From positions 124,001-188,000 of the forward strand of contig NZ_WPZO01000003.1 in the NCBI RefSeq assembly GCF_013031355.1: a stretch of DNA of 64,000 nt, given 5' to 3'. This document shows, one piece after another, positions 11,612 through 23,681 of the stretch; position 1 is the first letter of the stretch, and each line of letters begins with the position of its first letter. A program made the position numbers and the translations under genes. This stretch comes from Ruegeria arenilitoris. Its GTDB lineage: Bacteria > Pseudomonadota > Alphaproteobacteria > Rhodobacterales > Rhodobacteraceae. The notes beneath the pieces were generated by a model. It did not search any database. It saw only the letters and a list, made by a program, of their open reading frames with translations, and was not told the DNA's origin.

Positions 11612-12910
11612 TTACTCCGCCGCCATTGCGCCCATACGACCCGACTTCTGCGCCTTGATGCGATCTTCGATCTCTTCGCGGAAGTTGCGGATCAGGCCCT
11701 GGATCGGCCAGGCTGCCGCGTCACCAAGGGCGCAGATCGTGTGACCTTCGACCTGTTTGGTCACGTCGAACAGCATGTCGATCTCTTCCAGCTCGGCCTC
11801 GCCGCGCACCAGACGGTCCATGACGCGCATCATCCAGCCTGTGCCTTCGCGGCACGGCGTACACTGGCCGCAGCTTTCGTGTTTGTAGAACTTCGACAGA
11901 CGCCAGATCGCTTTGATGATGTCGGTGGACTTGTCCATCACGATCACCGCAGCCGTTCCAAGCCCCGAGCCCAGATCGTTGCGCAGATAGTCGAAATCCA
12001 TGATAGCGTCGCGCATGTTCTCACCACGCACACAAGGCACCGACGACCCACCCGGGATCACCGCCAGCAGATTGTCCCAGCCACCGCGAATGCCGCCGCA
12101 ATGGGTCTCGATCAGGTCCTCGAAGGAAATCGACATTGCCTCTTCGACGACGCAGGGGTTGTTCACATGGCCCGAGATTGCAAACAGCTTGGTGCCTGCG
12201 TTGTTCTGGCGGCCAAAGCCCGCAAACCAGTCCGCGCCGCGGCGCAGGATGGTGGGTACAACGGCGATGGATTCCACGTTGTTCACCGTGGTCGGGCAAC
12301 CATAGAGACCCGCACCCGCCGGGAACGGAGGCTTCATCCGCGGCATACCCTTCTTGCCCTCAAGGCTTTCGATCAGGGCGGTTTCCTCACCGCAGATATA
12401 GGCGCCTGCCCCGTGATGCAGGAACACATCGAAATCCCAACCCGAGCCTGCGGCGTTCTTGCCCAAAAGACCTGCGTCATAAGCTTCGTCAATTGCGGCC
12501 TGCAGCGCCTCACGCTCGCGGATATATTCGCCGCGCAGGTAGATGTAGCAGGTATGCGCATTCATTGCGAAGGACGCGATCAGGCAGCCCTCGATCAGTG
12601 TATGCGGATCATGGCGCATGATCTCACGGTCTTTGCAGGTGCCGGGTTCCGATTCATCGGCGTTCACCACCAGATAGGCCGGACGCCCGTCGCTTTCCTT
12701 GGGCATGAACGACCATTTCAGACCTGTCGGGAAGCCCGCGCCACCGCGACCGCGAAGACCCGAGTCCTTCATGGTCTGGATGATCCAGTCACGGCCCTTT
12801 TCGATCAGGCCAGCAGTGCCGTCCCAATGCCCCCGGGCCTGCGCGCCTTTAAGCGTGCGCTCATGCATCCCGTAGATGTTGGTAAAGATCCGGTCCTGAT
12901 CCTTCAGCAT
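11612..12910 (-). CDS. nuoF: NADH-quinone oxidoreductase subunit F (NADH/FMN-binding)
   Basis: This 432-residue flavoprotein subunit oxidises NADH with FMN and feeds electrons into the Fe-S chain. The FMN/NADH glycine-rich segment [10 protein letters not shown] is at residues 54-63. The [4Fe-4S] N3 ligands are Cys347, Cys350, Cys353 ([12 protein letters not shown]) and Cys393. Length and motifs are standard. Upstream, 12 bases away, is the DUF5337-like gene; downstream comes the MAPEG gene. Secure. Confidence 0.98.
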   Translation of the reverse strand: MLKDQDRIFTNIYGMHERTLKGAQARGHWDGTAGLIEKGRDWIIQTMKDSGLRGRGGAGFPTGLKWSFMPKESDGRPAYLVVNADESEPGTCKDREIMRHDPHTLIEGCLIASFAMNAHTCYIYLRGEYIREREALQAAIDEAYDAGLLGKNAAGSGWDFDVFLHHGAGAYICGEETALIESLEGKKGMPRMKPPFPAGAGLYGCPTTVNNVESIAVVPTILRRGADWFAGFGRQNNAGTKLFAISGHVNNPCVVEEAMSISFEDLIETHCGGIRGGWDNLLAVIPGGSSVPCVRGENMRDAIMDFDYLRNDLGSGLGTAAVIVMDKSTDIIKAIWRLSKFYKHESCGQCTPCREGTGWMMRVMDRLVRGEAELEEIDMLFDVTKQVEGHTICALGDAAAWPIQGLIRNFREEIEDRIKAQKSGRMGAMAAE

Positions 12911-12922
12911 CGTGTGTTACCT

Positions 12923-13144
12923 TCAGCTGTCCTGACGCATGCGCCAGAGTTGAAAAATGTTGACGCCCGCATAGATAAACCCTGCCAGAGCGGCGAGATC
13001 GAAAAACAACGCGTGGCGCGCCGTCAGTCCCAATGCGGGGCCTATGAACATGTTCATGGCAAGCCAGATCACCATCGTCACCGCGATGACAATGCCGATA
13101 TGTCGGCCCTTTCGGGCTATGGCCTGTTCCTTGTCCTTGTCCAT
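12923..13144 (-). CDS. small two-helix membrane protein (DUF5337-like)
   Basis: This 73-residue protein has a charged N-terminus (MDKDKEQAIARKGRH) and two predicted transmembrane helices, about residues 16-38 and 44-66, with a short basic tail. It resembles the DUF5337 family of Rhodobacterales, by memory of the family, not a search. It sits between nuoE and nuoF with short gaps on both sides and an AGGGTAAG sequence in front of the ATG. The function is unknown. A complex I assembly or accessory role is a guess from position. Confidence 0.8.
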   Translation of the reverse strand: MDKDKEQAIARKGRHIGIVIAVTMVIWLAMNMFIGPALGLTARHALFFDLAALAGFIYAGVNIFQLWRMRQDS

Positions 13145-13176
13145 CTTACCCTGATGCCCCGGATGGGCACCGTCGT

Positions 13177-14295
13177 TTAGTCTTCGTAAGTGCCGTCTTC
13201 CTTGGCACGTTTGGCGAATTCGGTTTCCTCACCCGCCGCAAGTTTGGCCGCCTGGTCGATCCAGCCATCGCGTTCGATCCGGCCCTTGAATTTCAGGCGT
13301 GCATCCACCCAAGCCACCTGTTCCGGCGTCCAGGCTGCAATCTGGTCGTAGTGGTAGAAACCCAGCTCGTTCAGCGTTTCTTCCAGCTTTGGCCCCACAC
13401 CTTTCAGCAGTTTGAGGTCATCCGCCTTACCGTCCCGCGCCGCGGTCAGCGTTTCGGGCTGGTCTTCCTTGACTTCCTCCGGTTCGGGCTTGGCTTTCGC
13501 CTCTTCTGCCTGCTTTACAGCCGACTTCGGCGTTTCAGGCGCTTTCGGAGGTTTCGCCGACGCCGACGCACCAGCCTGCTTGCCATCCTTGCCCAGCCAA
13601 GGGGTCAGGATCGGAACTTCGGTTCCGTCGATGCGCTTGACCGTGTCACGCAGATCCGTCGCCAATTCGACGCTTGCGTTGTACCGAGGTTTCCCGGCCT
13701 CGTACTCGGCCAGACTGCTCAGGCCCTTCAGCGGTTCCGCCGCATAGCGCCCGTTCTGCGGGCCCGGAGTCGGCACTTTGCCTGCCACAAGATCGTCGAC
13801 GATCTTGCCAAAGCTCTCGGCCGTCAGATCCTCGTAATAATCCTTGCCGATCTGCGCCATCGGCGCATTGGTGCAGGAACCGAGGCATTCCACCTCTTCC
13901 CAGCTTAGCTTGCCATCGGCGGACAGCTCATGCGGCTTGGCCGCGATCTTTTCCTTGCAGACCGCGATCAGGTCTTCTGCCCCGCAGATCATGCAGGAGG
14001 TCGTGCCGCAAACCTGAATATGCGCAACTGAGCCAACCGGCTGCAGCTGGAACATGAAGTAGAAAGACGCTACCTCAAGCACGCGGATATAGGCCATGCC
14101 CAGCATATCAGCGACGGATTCAATCGCCGGGCGGCTCAGCCAGCCCTCTTGTTCCTGTGCACGCCACAGCAGCGGGATGACCGCACTGGCCTGACGACCT
14201 TCAGGGTATTTGGTGATCTGCGCTTCGGCCCACTGTTGGTTGGCAGCAGTAAAGGCAAAGCTTTCGGGTTGTTCGGGATGAAGACGGCGGAGCAT
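13177..14295 (-). CDS. nuoE: NADH-quinone oxidoreductase subunit E with C-terminal extension
   Basis: This is a 372-residue subunit, whereas the E. coli protein is about 166. Residues 1-175 form the thioredoxin-like ferredoxin domain with the N1a [2Fe-2S] ligands Cys96, Cys101, Cys137 and Cys141. Residues about 235-285 are a low-complexity Lys/Pro/Glu/Ala linker. Residues about 292-350 look like a helix-hairpin-helix-type small domain ([20 protein letters not shown], then [20 protein letters not shown]), as in other Rhodobacterales NuoE proteins. The role of this domain is unknown. The start overlaps the nuoD stop by one base. Confidence 0.97.
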   Translation of the reverse strand: MLRRLHPEQPESFAFTAANQQWAEAQITKYPEGRQASAVIPLLWRAQEQEGWLSRPAIESVADMLGMAYIRVLEVASFYFMFQLQPVGSVAHIQVCGTTSCMICGAEDLIAVCKEKIAAKPHELSADGKLSWEEVECLGSCTNAPMAQIGKDYYEDLTAESFGKIVDDLVAGKVPTPGPQNGRYAAEPLKGLSSLAEYEAGKPRYNASVELATDLRDTVKRIDGTEVPILTPWLGKDGKQAGASASAKPPKAPETPKSAVKQAEEAKAKPEPEEVKEDQPETLTAARDGKADDLKLLKGVGPKLEETLNELGFYHYDQIAAWTPEQVAWVDARLKFKGRIERDGWIDQAAKLAAGEETEFAKRAKEDGTYED

Positions 14296-15518
14296 TAGCG
14301 GTCAATCTCTCCAAATACGACGTCCATGGTGCCGATGATGGCGGCGACGTCGGCCAGTTGGTGCCCTCCGGCGACGTGATCCATGGCTTGCAGGTGCAGG
14401 AAGCCCGGCGCGCGTAGCTTGGCGCGGTAGGGTTTGTTGGTGCCGTCGGCGACCAGATAGACGCCGAACTCGCCCTTGGGGGCCTCGACGGCGGCGTAGA
14501 CCTCGCCTGCGGGCACGTGGAAGCCTTCGGTATACAGCTTGAAGTGATGGATTAGGCTTTCCATCGAAGTCTTCATATCCGAGCGTTTCGGTGGGGTGAT
14601 CTTGCCACGCGCCAGAACGTCACCCGGGCAGTCGCGCAGCTTGGCGATGGCCTGTCGGATGATCAGCAGCGACTGGCGCATCTCTTCCATGCGGACGAGG
14701 TAACGATCATAGCAGTCGCCGTTTTTGCCGACGGGGATTTGGAATTCGAACTCGTCGTAGCATTCATAGGGCTGCGCGCGGCGCAGGTCCCATGCCAGAC
14801 CCGATCCACGCACCATCACGCCCGAGAAGCCGTATTTCTGGATGTCATCCTCGGTCACAACGCCAATGTCGGCGTTACGCTGTTTGAAGATGCGGTTTTC
14901 GGTCAGCAGGCCGTCGATATCGTCGAGAACGGCGGGAAACTCGTGGCTCCATGCCTCGATATCGTCCAGCAATTCCGGCGGCAGGTCCTGATGCACACCA
15001 CCGGGACGGAAATAGGCCGCGTGCAGACGCGCACCACAGGCACGCTCATAGAACACCATCAGCTTTTCGCGTTCTTCAAAGCCCCAGAGCGGCGGGGTCA
15101 GAGCCCCCACGTCCATCGCCTGAGTGGTCACGTTCAGCAGGTGGTTCAGGATGCGGCCGATCTCGGAATACAACACCCGGATCAGCGAGCCCCGGCGCGG
15201 CACTTCCACACCGGTCAGCTTTTCGATGGCCAGACACCAGGCATGTTCCTGGTTCATCGGTGCCACATAGTCCAGACGGTCGAAATACGGCAGGTTCTGC
15301 AGATACGTCCGGCTTTCCATCAGCTTTTCGGTGCCACGGTGCAGCAAGCCGATATGCGGGTCGCAACGCTCGACAATTTCGCCGTCCAACTCAAGCACAA
15401 GGCGCAAAACTCCGTGCGCCGCAGGGTGTTGCGGGCCGAAGTTAATGTTGAAGTTGCGGATTTTCTGTTCTCCGCTCAGCGCGTCCGTGCTGCCGTCATC
15501 GTATCTTGAGCCGTCCAT
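14295..15518 (-). CDS. nuoD: NADH-quinone oxidoreductase subunit D (49-kDa-type)
   Basis: This 407-residue subunit forms, with NuoB, the quinone-reduction site. Typical segments are [21 protein letters not shown] and [19 protein letters not shown], with the C-terminal DVVFGEIDR. The separate nuoC gene shows this is not the fused NuoCD form. I chose the ATG at 15518, which shares one base with the stop of the preceding 41-aa gene (TGATG). A TTG one codon earlier keeps the frame open but is less likely. Standard length. Confidence 0.98.
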   Translation of the reverse strand: MDGSRYDDGSTDALSGEQKIRNFNINFGPQHPAAHGVLRLVLELDGEIVERCDPHIGLLHRGTEKLMESRTYLQNLPYFDRLDYVAPMNQEHAWCLAIEKLTGVEVPRRGSLIRVLYSEIGRILNHLLNVTTQAMDVGALTPPLWGFEEREKLMVFYERACGARLHAAYFRPGGVHQDLPPELLDDIEAWSHEFPAVLDDIDGLLTENRIFKQRNADIGVVTEDDIQKYGFSGVMVRGSGLAWDLRRAQPYECYDEFEFQIPVGKNGDCYDRYLVRMEEMRQSLLIIRQAIAKLRDCPGDVLARGKITPPKRSDMKTSMESLIHHFKLYTEGFHVPAGEVYAAVEAPKGEFGVYLVADGTNKPYRAKLRAPGFLHLQAMDHVAGGHQLADVAAIIGTMDVVFGEIDR

Positions 15519-15643
15519 CAACGCCCTCGTTTTTTCTTTTTCGCCTCGGCCCGGACCCGGACCTTTTCGGCTTCGGCCGCTTTTGCAGCAGCCCCTGCAA
15601 GCAAGACGCCCAATGCGCCCAAAATGATCAGTTCACCCATCAT
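15518..15643 (-). CDS. 41-aa membrane-anchored, basic small protein between nuoC and nuoD
   Basis: The deduced 41-residue product starts [20 protein letters not shown] and ends in a lysine/arginine-rich tail ([10 protein letters not shown]), so it looks like a single N-terminal helix with a cytoplasmic basic tail. Its stop shares one base with the nuoD ATG, and its start lies one base after the stop of the 58-aa gene. GGAG lies about 11 bases before the first ATG. The unbroken coupling on both sides supports a real gene. No family is recognised. Confidence 0.65.
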   Translation of the reverse strand: MMGELIILGALGVLLAGAAAKAAEAEKVRVRAEAKKKKRGR

Positions 15644-15644
15644 G

Positions 15645-15821
15645 TCAGCGTCGCTCCATCTCTTGCAGCTTCATCGCCATCATCCACAGCAGGACAATCA
15701 CGACCGGAGAGATGATGCATGCAAACGCCCAGTTCTTGTTGATCCCGAAATGCGGCAGCAGCTTGGTCATCGGTACGACCGTTGCAACCACCAGTACAAT
15801 CCAGATCAGGAACTCAAACAT
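15645..15821 (-). CDS. 58-aa two-helix membrane protein between nuoC and nuoD
   Basis: The product is 58 residues with two hydrophobic helices (MFEFLIWIVLVVATVVPM and ACIISPVVIVLLWMMAM) separated by a short loop, ending in a charged tail (KLQEMERR). An AGGAG sequence seven bases before the ATG is a strong ribosome site. It follows nuoC by five bases. No family is recognised with confidence. Position inside the nuo operon, good ribosome site and clean membrane topology support it as a genuine accessory gene. Confidence 0.72.
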   Translation of the reverse strand: MFEFLIWIVLVVATVVPMTKLLPHFGINKNWAFACIISPVVIVLLWMMAMKLQEMERR

Positions 15822-15826
15822 GATGA

Positions 15827-16426
15827 CTACTCCTGTTTTTCATCCCCCGGCAGAATGTAGTTCGCGCCTTCCCATGGGGACATGAAATCGAACTGACGGT
15901 ATTCCTGCACCAGGCTGACCGGTTCGTAGACCACGCGCTTTTGCGCCTCGTCATACCGAACCTCGGTATAGCCGGTGGTCGGGAAATCCTTGCGCAGCGG
16001 ATGGCCGCGGAAACCATAGTCCGTCAGGATGCGCCGCAAGTCCGGGTGACCTGAGAACAGGATGCCGAACATGTCGAACACCTCACGCTCGAACCAGTTG
16101 GCCGAGGGGTGAACATCCACGATCGAGGGCACCATGTCTTCCTCGCGGATCGACACCCGCAGGCGGATACGCTGGTTCTGGTACATCGACAGGAAGTGGT
16201 ACACCACGTCGAACCGCTTGGCGCGTTCGGGGTAGTCGACACCGGTGATATCCACCAGAGTCGAGAACTTGCAGTTCTGGTCGGACCGCAGGAATTCAAC
16301 AAATTCCACGATATTCGACGGGGCAACATCGACGTTCAGCTCACCGTGGGTCACGTCCCAGGACAGAACGCAATCCGCCCGTTTCAGTTCCAGCTGGGCG
16401 CCGAGTTCCTTGAGTGCTTCGCTCAT
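15827..16426 (-). CDS. nuoC: NADH-quinone oxidoreductase subunit C (30-kDa-type)
   Basis: This 199-residue peripheral subunit of complex I shows the family signature ERERVFDMFGI in its local form [20 protein letters not shown], followed by [19 protein letters not shown]. It carries no cofactor and helps hold NuoD. The ATG at 16426 has GGAG upstream. It is a free-standing gene, as in other alphaproteobacteria, not fused to nuoD. The stop is followed after five bases by the 58-aa gene. Confidence 0.98.
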   Translation of the reverse strand: MSEALKELGAQLELKRADCVLSWDVTHGELNVDVAPSNIVEFVEFLRSDQNCKFSTLVDITGVDYPERAKRFDVVYHFLSMYQNQRIRLRVSIREEDMVPSIVDVHPSANWFEREVFDMFGILFSGHPDLRRILTDYGFRGHPLRKDFPTTGYTEVRYDEAQKRVVYEPVSLVQEYRQFDFMSPWEGANYILPGDEKQE

Positions 16427-16437
16427 CTGCCCTCTCC

Positions 16438-16971
16438 TCAGCGTACGATGGTGCCGGTGCGGCGGATTTTGCGTTGCAACTGCATCAGACCGTACAACAA
16501 CGCTTCAGCCGTCGGAGGGCAACCGGGCACGTAGATGTCGACCGGAACAACCCGGTCACAACCACGCACAACGGAATAAGAATAGTGGTAATAGCCACCG
16601 CCATTCGCGCAGGACCCCATCGAGATCACATAGCGCGGCTCGGGCATCTGGTCATAGACCTTGCGCAGCGCCGGGGCCATCTTGTTGGTCAGGGTGCCGG
16701 CCACGATCATCACGTCCGACTGACGCGGAGAGGCGCGCGGCGCGATGCCAAACCGTTCCGCATCATAACGCGGCATCGAGGTGTGCATCATCTCAACCGC
16801 GCAGCAGGCCAGACCGAATGTCATCCAGTGCAGCGAGCCGGTGCGCGCCCAGTTTATGATGTCCTCGGTCGAGGTCAGCAGAAACCCTTTGTCCTGCAGC
16901 TCGGCATTCAGGGCCTGGGTCGCGACTTCTTTATCGACGCCAGCGGTGTTTGCACCCGTCATCACTCCCAT
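16438..16971 (-). CDS. nuoB: NADH-quinone oxidoreductase subunit B (cluster N2 subunit)
   Basis: This 177-residue subunit binds the terminal [4Fe-4S] cluster N2. The ligands Cys56 and Cys57 (tandem, [10 protein letters not shown]), Cys121 (GSCANGGG) and Cys151 (PGCPPT) are all present. I chose the ATG at 16971 (MGVMTGAN), preceded by AAGGGG. The next ATG at 16962 overlaps the nuoA stop as TGATG and is nearly as good. The frame remains open a little further upstream, but that would overlap more of nuoA. Confidence 0.97.
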   Translation of the reverse strand: MGVMTGANTAGVDKEVATQALNAELQDKGFLLTSTEDIINWARTGSLHWMTFGLACCAVEMMHTSMPRYDAERFGIAPRASPRQSDVMIVAGTLTNKMAPALRKVYDQMPEPRYVISMGSCANGGGYYHYSYSVVRGCDRVVPVDIYVPGCPPTAEALLYGLMQLQRKIRRTGTIVR

Positions 16972-17327
16972 TCCAGGGCCCCTTTCTTCCATTCATAGGC
17001 AAAGCCGATGGTCAGCACAGCCAGGAATACCATCATGGACCAGAAGCCCACATCGCTGATGTCCTTGAAGCCCACGGCCCACGGGAACAGGAAGGCGATT
17101 TCCAGATCGAAGATGATGAAGAGAATCGATACCAGATAGAATCGGACGTCGAATTTCATCCGCGCATCGTCGAAGGCGTTGAAACCGCACTCATATGCGC
17201 TGACCTTTTCAGGGTCGGGATTGCGGACGGCCAGTACTACAGCGGCAAGAATCAGTACGATTCCAAGGCCCACGGCGACGGCCAGAAACACCAGAATCGG
17301 GAGGTACTCCCGCAGCAGGTCTTCCAC
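16962..17327 (-). CDS. nuoA: NADH-quinone oxidoreductase subunit A, first gene of the operon
   Basis: This 121-residue membrane subunit (ND3 homologue) has three helices and the conserved loop [23 protein letters not shown], whose cysteine lies near the quinone site in characterised complexes. The best start is a GTG at 17327 ([14 protein letters not shown]), because AAAGGAG lies seven bases upstream and the length then matches the family. An ATG at 17372 would add 15 unlikely residues. The putative promoter for the whole operon lies just upstream. Confidence 0.96.
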   Translation of the reverse strand: MEDLLREYLPILVFLAVAVGLGIVLILAAVVLAVRNPDPEKVSAYECGFNAFDDARMKFDVRFYLVSILFIIFDLEIAFLFPWAVGFKDISDVGFWSMMVFLAVLTIGFAYEWKKGALEWE

Positions 17328-17392
17328 GAATAGCTCCTTTCCTGCGCATACCCCCCAGGGACGCGCCGTCAATTGGCGTGTTGACTGGACAT

Positions 17393-17421
17393 TCTCTATC
17401 CGCGCCGGGTCAGAGGGTCAA
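17393..17421 (-). promoter_or_regulatory. putative sigma70-type promoter of the nuo operon
   Basis: On the minus strand, TTGACC (17421-17416) and TAGAGA (17398-17393) are separated by 17 bases, about 65 bases before the nuoA GTG. The -35 element is good, the -10 element is weak. No FNR- or ArcA-like box is obvious nearby. This is a visual match only. Confidence 0.3.
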
Positions 17422-17495
17422 CCGAACACAAACGCGCAGGGGCTTAATATTCCACTTGCTTCCACTATTGGAAAATCTGGCATTTGAGCGAATCT

Positions 17496-17512
17496 GTTTT
17501 CACTCTGAAAAC
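17496..17512 (-). terminator. small dyad after crotonase gene, possible weak terminator
   Basis: A 7-base perfect inverted repeat (GTTTTCA, loop of three, TGAAAAC) lies just past the stop of the crotonase gene and before the nuo promoter region. It is A/T-rich with no long T run, so it is a poor intrinsic terminator. The 188 bases from here to nuoA otherwise hold only promoter-like sequence. Confidence 0.25.
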
Positions 17513-17515
17513 GCG

Positions 17516-18304
17516 CTAAACCTGAGTATTCCATGCAGGTTTTCGTTTATCGAAGAAGGCGCTGATGCCTTCGCGCGCCTCGTCGGTTTCCCACCGTTCG
17601 ACCAGCGATTGGATCGTCCGATCAATCACGGCATCGTCAATACGCGGACCCAGCGCCTGCACCAGGTTCTTGGCCGAAGCCACGGCTCCCGGCGCGCAGG
17701 AGAGGTAGGGCAGGACTTCGGCCTCGACCGCATCCTGCAGATCCGCCGCCGGGACAGCTTTGGCCAACAGGCCAAGGTCCACGGCTTCCGAAGCATCGAA
17801 CACCCGGGCCGACATGAACACGCGCCGGGCGTGGGCCGCGCCCATGCGGGCGATGACATAGGGGCCGATGGTTGCCGGGATCAAGCCCAACCGGGTTTCG
17901 GTCAGCGCCATCTTTATCCCGTCCACGCCCACGGCCATATCGCAAACCGCAGCCAGTCCGATACCACCACCAAAAGCATTGCCCTGAAGCGCCCCGATCA
18001 GAGGTTTGGGCATCGTATTCAGCGCCTGCAGCATCTCGGCCAGTTTGCGTGCCTCGGCGAACCGGGTTTCGGGGTCGGCGGCCATCTGCGCTTGCATCCA
18101 GCCCAAATCCCCACCAGCACAAAAGCTCTTCCCTGCGCCGGTCAGAACCACGACCCGAACCGTGTCGTCCGCCCCCAACTGCGCCGCCGCTTGCGTCAGC
18201 TCGGAAATCATCTGCGCCGACATTGCGTTGTGCTTTTCCGGACGGTCGAGCGTCAGAGTCGCCATACCGCGCGCGTCCTGCGTGACCGAGATCGTTTCAA
18301 ACAT
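17516..18304 (-). CDS. enoyl-CoA hydratase/isomerase, likely 3-methylglutaconyl-CoA hydratase
   Basis: This is a 262-residue crotonase-fold enzyme. The N-terminal TLDRPEKHNAMSAQM and the oxyanion-hole segment GNAFGGGIGLAAVCDMAV are typical of the family. In the leucine pathway this position is filled by methylglutaconyl-CoA hydratase (LiuC), which converts 3-methylglutaconyl-CoA to HMG-CoA. The assignment to that reaction rests on the neighbours: HMG-CoA lyase six bases upstream and 3-methylcrotonyl-CoA carboxylase beyond. Sequence alone only proves the crotonase family. Confidence 0.9.
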   Translation of the reverse strand: MFETISVTQDARGMATLTLDRPEKHNAMSAQMISELTQAAAQLGADDTVRVVVLTGAGKSFCAGGDLGWMQAQMAADPETRFAEARKLAEMLQALNTMPKPLIGALQGNAFGGGIGLAAVCDMAVGVDGIKMALTETRLGLIPATIGPYVIARMGAAHARRVFMSARVFDASEAVDLGLLAKAVPAADLQDAVEAEVLPYLSCAPGAVASAKNLVQALGPRIDDAVIDRTIQSLVERWETDEAREGISAFFDKRKPAWNTQV

Positions 18305-18310
18305 CGCCCT

Positions 18311-19165
18311 TTACTCCGCTCGCATAGCTCGGGCCACCTGGGCAGCCTCTTCGACAACTGCCTGATCAATCCCGGTCTGATATCCAAGCCGCTCCAGATG
18401 CGCGACAACAGCCTCGGTCGCGACGTTGCCAGAGGCACCCGGCGCATAGGGGCACCCGCCCAGCCCACCGACGGCCGAGTCGAAGGTCCGGACGCCCAGC
18501 GCCAGCGCGGCGTCGATATTGTCGATGGCGCGGCCATTGGTGTCATGGAAATGGCCCGCCAACCGGGTGACCGGCACCCGCTCGCGAACGGCCAGCAGCA
18601 TATGGGCGATTGTATCCGGCGTCCCCTGCCCGATCGTGTCGCCCAGCGAGACCTCATAGCAACCCAATGCGAACAGACGATCCGCAACTTCTGCAACTTT
18701 CTCTGGCGGAGTTGGCCCGTCATAGGGGCAATCAGTCACGCAAGAGACATACCCACGCACCGGCAGATCAATGTGGCGGGCGGCCTCGAGGATCGGAGTG
18801 AACCGTTCGATGGATTCCTCAATCGTGGCGTTGATATTGGCCTTCGAAAACCCCTCGGACGCCGAGGCAAACACCGCGATCTCATCCGCCTTGGCCGCCA
18901 GGGCGTCCTCGTAGCCACGCATGTTCGGTGTCAGCGCGGCAAAGCGCACCCCGTCCGCCCGCTTGATCCCGGCCAACACCTCTGCGCTGCCCGCCATTTG
19001 CGGCACCCATTTGGGCGAGACGAAACTGGCCACTTCGATCCGGTTGAAACCGGCGCGACTGAGGCAGTCGATCAGGGCTACCTTTTCAGCCACAGAGATT
19101 TCACGCTGTTCGTTTTGCAGGCCATCGCGTGGTCCTACCTCGAAAATCTCGACCCGCTCATCCAT
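18311..19165 (-). CDS. hydroxymethylglutaryl-CoA lyase
   Basis: This 284-residue TIM-barrel enzyme cleaves HMG-CoA to acetyl-CoA and acetoacetate, the last step of leucine degradation. The motif GPRDGLQNE with Arg13 and Asp14, the metal-binding His205 and His207 (GHFHDTNG), and the active-site loop GGCPYAPGASGN with Cys238 are all visible. I chose the ATG at 19165 (MDERVEIFEVGPRDG), with AAGGAA upstream. The open frame continues 17 codons further but without homologous character. It lies between mccA and the crotonase gene. Confidence 0.96.
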   Translation of the reverse strand: MDERVEIFEVGPRDGLQNEQREISVAEKVALIDCLSRAGFNRIEVASFVSPKWVPQMAGSAEVLAGIKRADGVRFAALTPNMRGYEDALAAKADEIAVFASASEGFSKANINATIEESIERFTPILEAARHIDLPVRGYVSCVTDCPYDGPTPPEKVAEVADRLFALGCYEVSLGDTIGQGTPDTIAHMLLAVRERVPVTRLAGHFHDTNGRAIDNIDAALALGVRTFDSAVGGLGGCPYAPGASGNVATEAVVAHLERLGYQTGIDQAVVEEAAQVARAMRAE

Positions 19166-19237
19166 TACGGCGTTCCTTCCGGTTTCGTTTCCAACATGTT
19201 GACCCGACTGTGCCACGCGATGCGGCGCAGGAACAGG

Positions 19238-21158
<1,921 letters not shown>

Positions 21159-21166
<8 letters not shown>

Positions 21167-21614
21167 GGCAAATCGTCCCCTTGAAGGTCAAACCAGACGA
21201 ACATTCGGTGCTTAGGCTCCAAGACAACGCAGTGCACTCGAAAGCTTCATCGCGGAAATAGAACAGAAAGTTACTGGCGGAATCGGCCCCGGCCGAAACT
21301 GAATTCCAAGGTGTCGTGTCTCCACCTTCCAGAAAATCGCCATCCACTTCGTAAAATTCTCCCCAAGCTGGGGCCAACTTGCTGAAGCGGCACTGCCCAC
21401 CGTACCACCCATGATCATTGATCAATGTGAAGCGAAACCTCTGGCACCCAACGAACCTCATAAACAGGTGACCTTGCGCCAAATGTGATGGGTTCAACCA
21501 CTCGTTTGGGCGAAAACGCAGCCAAAGGTCATCGCCTTCCTGCGCCGTGGCAGGCATTGGCGCATTTGGATCGGCGTTCCAATCCTCATTCAGTTTGGTG
21601 AAATGCGTATCCAT
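21159..21614 (-). CDS. hypothetical protein between the two carboxylase subunit genes
   Basis: This 151-residue soluble protein is rich in aromatic residues and Gly/Asp. I recognise no domain and see no signal peptide or membrane helix. The start MDTHFTKLNEDWNADPN at 21614 follows the mccB stop by seven bases, and its stop overlaps the mccA start by eight bases, so it is carried on the same transcript. It has an aromatic, beta-rich look (LWLRFRPNEWLNPSHLAQGH). Position suggests accidental insertion into the cluster or an unknown partner; I cannot choose between these. Confidence 0.7.
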
Positions 21615-21621
21615 TGGGCGA

Positions 21622-23226
21622 TCACATCCTGAACACGCCGAAACGTGTCTCCTCAATCGGGGCGTTCAGCGCGGCGTTCAGCGACAGTGCCAGCACATCG
21701 CGGCTTTTGCGTGGGTCGATGATGCCGTCATCCCAAAGGCGGGCCGAGGCATAAAGCGGGTGCGATTGCTCCTCGAACATCTCAAGCGTCGGGCGCTTGA
21801 ACTCGGCCTCTTCCTCGTCCGACCAAGTACCGCCCTGCCGTTCGATCCCGTCGCGCTTGACGGTGGCCAGAACTCCGGCGGCCTGCTCACCGCCCATTAC
21901 CGAAATGCGCGAGTTCGGCCAGGTCCACAGGAAGCGCGGCTGGTAGGCGCGACCGGCCATGCCATAGTTGCCAGCCCCGAAAGAACCGCCGACCAGCATC
22001 GTAACCTTCGGCACGTTCGTCGTAGCCACCGCCGTTACCATCTTGGCGCCATGCCGCGCGATGCCCTCGTTTTCGTATTTGCGGCCCACCATGAACCCGG
22101 TGATGTTCTGCAGGAAGACCAGCGGGATGCGGCGCTGAGAACACAGCTCGACGAAATGCGCACCCTTTTGCGCAGACTCGGAAAACAGCACCCCGTTATT
22201 GGCGATGATCCCGACCGGACAGCCTTTAACATGGGCAAAGCCGGTCACCAGAGTCTCACCGAACCGAGGCTTGAACTCATCAAACCGGGACCCATCGACC
22301 AGCCGCGCGATCACTTCGCGGATATCATAAGGTGTGCGCAGATCGGCGGGCACGACACCGAGGATTTCTTCGGGATCGTAAGCGGGGTCCTCGGGGTTGG
22401 CCCAATCCACGGTCTGCGGCTTGCGCAGGTTCAGCGACCCGACGGCGCGGCGGGCTAAGGCCAGCGCGTGGGCATCATCTTCAGCCAGGTAATCCGCCAC
22501 GCCGGACAGGCGGGTGTGGACGTCGCCACCGCCCAAGTCCTCGGCACTGACAACCTCTCCGGTCGCGGCCTTGACCAGCGGCGGGCCGGCCAGAAAGATC
22601 GTGCCCTGTTCCTTCACAATAATGGTCACATCGGACATTGCAGGCACATAAGCCCCGCCCGCCGTACAGGACCCCATCACCACGGCGATCTGAGCGATCC
22701 CCTTCGCACTCATCCGCGCCTGATTATAGAAGATGCGGCCAAAGTGGTCGCGGTCGGGGAAGACCTCATCCTGATTGGGCAGGTTCGCACCGCCGCTGTC
22801 GACCAGATAGACGCAGGGCAGATGGTTTTCTTCGGCAATCTCCTGCGCGCGGAGGTGTTTCTTGACGGTCATCGGATAGTATGTGCCGCCCTTCACGGTG
22901 GCATCGTTGCAGACCACCATAACCTCACGCCCCTGCACCCGGCCAATGCCTGCGATGACCCCGGCACAAGGCGCAGCGTCGCCATACATTCCATGCGCCG
23001 CTGTCGCTCCGACTTCCAAAAACGGAGACCCCGGGTCCAACAGGTTCGCCACCCGCCGACGCGGCAGCATCTTGCCCCGCGATTCATGCCGCGCGCGAGA
23101 TTTCTCACCGCCCCCCATGCGGGCCGCTTCGGCAGCGGCTGAGATTTGGGCCAGCGCGTCGAGATGCGCCGCGCGGTTCGCTTTGAAGCCCTCGGAGGCG
23201 GGCATGGCTTTGGATGTGAGTTTCAT
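21622..23226 (-). CDS. 3-methylcrotonyl-CoA carboxylase carboxyltransferase (beta) subunit
   Basis: This 534-residue carboxyltransferase transfers CO2 from biotin to 3-methylcrotonyl-CoA. The two crotonase-like halves are visible. Glycine-rich segments [20 protein letters not shown] and [20 protein letters not shown] form the CoA and biotin oxyanion sites. Length is standard for MccB (LiuB). It begins four bases within the end of the exported unknown gene upstream and precedes the 151-aa unknown and the alpha subunit. Confidence 0.95.
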   Translation of the reverse strand: MKLTSKAMPASEGFKANRAAHLDALAQISAAAEAARMGGGEKSRARHESRGKMLPRRRVANLLDPGSPFLEVGATAAHGMYGDAAPCAGVIAGIGRVQGREVMVVCNDATVKGGTYYPMTVKKHLRAQEIAEENHLPCVYLVDSGGANLPNQDEVFPDRDHFGRIFYNQARMSAKGIAQIAVVMGSCTAGGAYVPAMSDVTIIVKEQGTIFLAGPPLVKAATGEVVSAEDLGGGDVHTRLSGVADYLAEDDAHALALARRAVGSLNLRKPQTVDWANPEDPAYDPEEILGVVPADLRTPYDIREVIARLVDGSRFDEFKPRFGETLVTGFAHVKGCPVGIIANNGVLFSESAQKGAHFVELCSQRRIPLVFLQNITGFMVGRKYENEGIARHGAKMVTAVATTNVPKVTMLVGGSFGAGNYGMAGRAYQPRFLWTWPNSRISVMGGEQAAGVLATVKRDGIERQGGTWSDEEEAEFKRPTLEMFEEQSHPLYASARLWDDGIIDPRKSRDVLALSLNAALNAPIEETRFGVFRM

Positions 23227-23681
23227 TGTTGTTCGCCTTCTAGTTCAGCCAACCAGGCCGTTAGCGATGAAGCGGCTAAGTACTTCTGAATTGCCACATG
23301 CGCAGAGCAGTACTCTTTGCTTGAGTAATCTTTGCACTCAACACTCGTGTTAATTTCGCGAAGCGTTTCAAGTCGGGAGATATAGAATTCCGCCTGCGGA
23401 CTCTCGGCTTCTATCGTATTGGGAAGCCCAGAAAGTAGATTGCTACCAAGATCTCCGTATTTGGTTTCGAGATTGAGAAAGCACACACGCTGGTCTTGGG
23501 CAAACTCGCAATAGGTTAGTATCACCGCCAAACATTCTTCCCGTTCGCTCAACCAATTCAGCTGACCCTCAGAGTTATCAACACACCTTTCTACCCAACC
23601 ACTTGGATCAGGATCATCAGCGTGGGCTGTGGACGCGAGCGCAAAAATCGCCATTAAAATAGCGAACAATAGTCGGTTCAA
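23223..23681 (-). CDS. exported hypothetical protein in the leucine cluster
   Basis: This 152-residue protein has a clear signal peptide ([21 protein letters not shown], cleavage near residue 21). The mature part is acidic, with about six cysteines (RCVDN, EECLAV, TYCEF, RVCFL, ECKDY, EYCSA), suggesting disulfides in the periplasm. No domain is recognised. It overlaps the start of mccB and the stop of the AMP-ligase gene by four bases each, so it is co-transcribed. Its base composition looks more A/T-rich than its neighbours, hinting at later acquisition. Confidence 0.72.
   Translation of the reverse strand: MNRLLFAILMAIFALASTAHADDPDPSGWVERCVDNSEGQLNWLSEREECLAVILTYCEFAQDQRVCFLNLETKYGDLGSNLLSGLPNTIEAESPQAEFYISRLETLREINTSVECKDYSSKEYCSAHVAIQKYLAASSLTAWLAELEGEQQ

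Noticed and set aside
11570..13180. 536-codon plus-strand frame opposite nuoF
   Set aside because: nuoF has all its FMN and cluster ligands; the antisense product has no recognisable domain.
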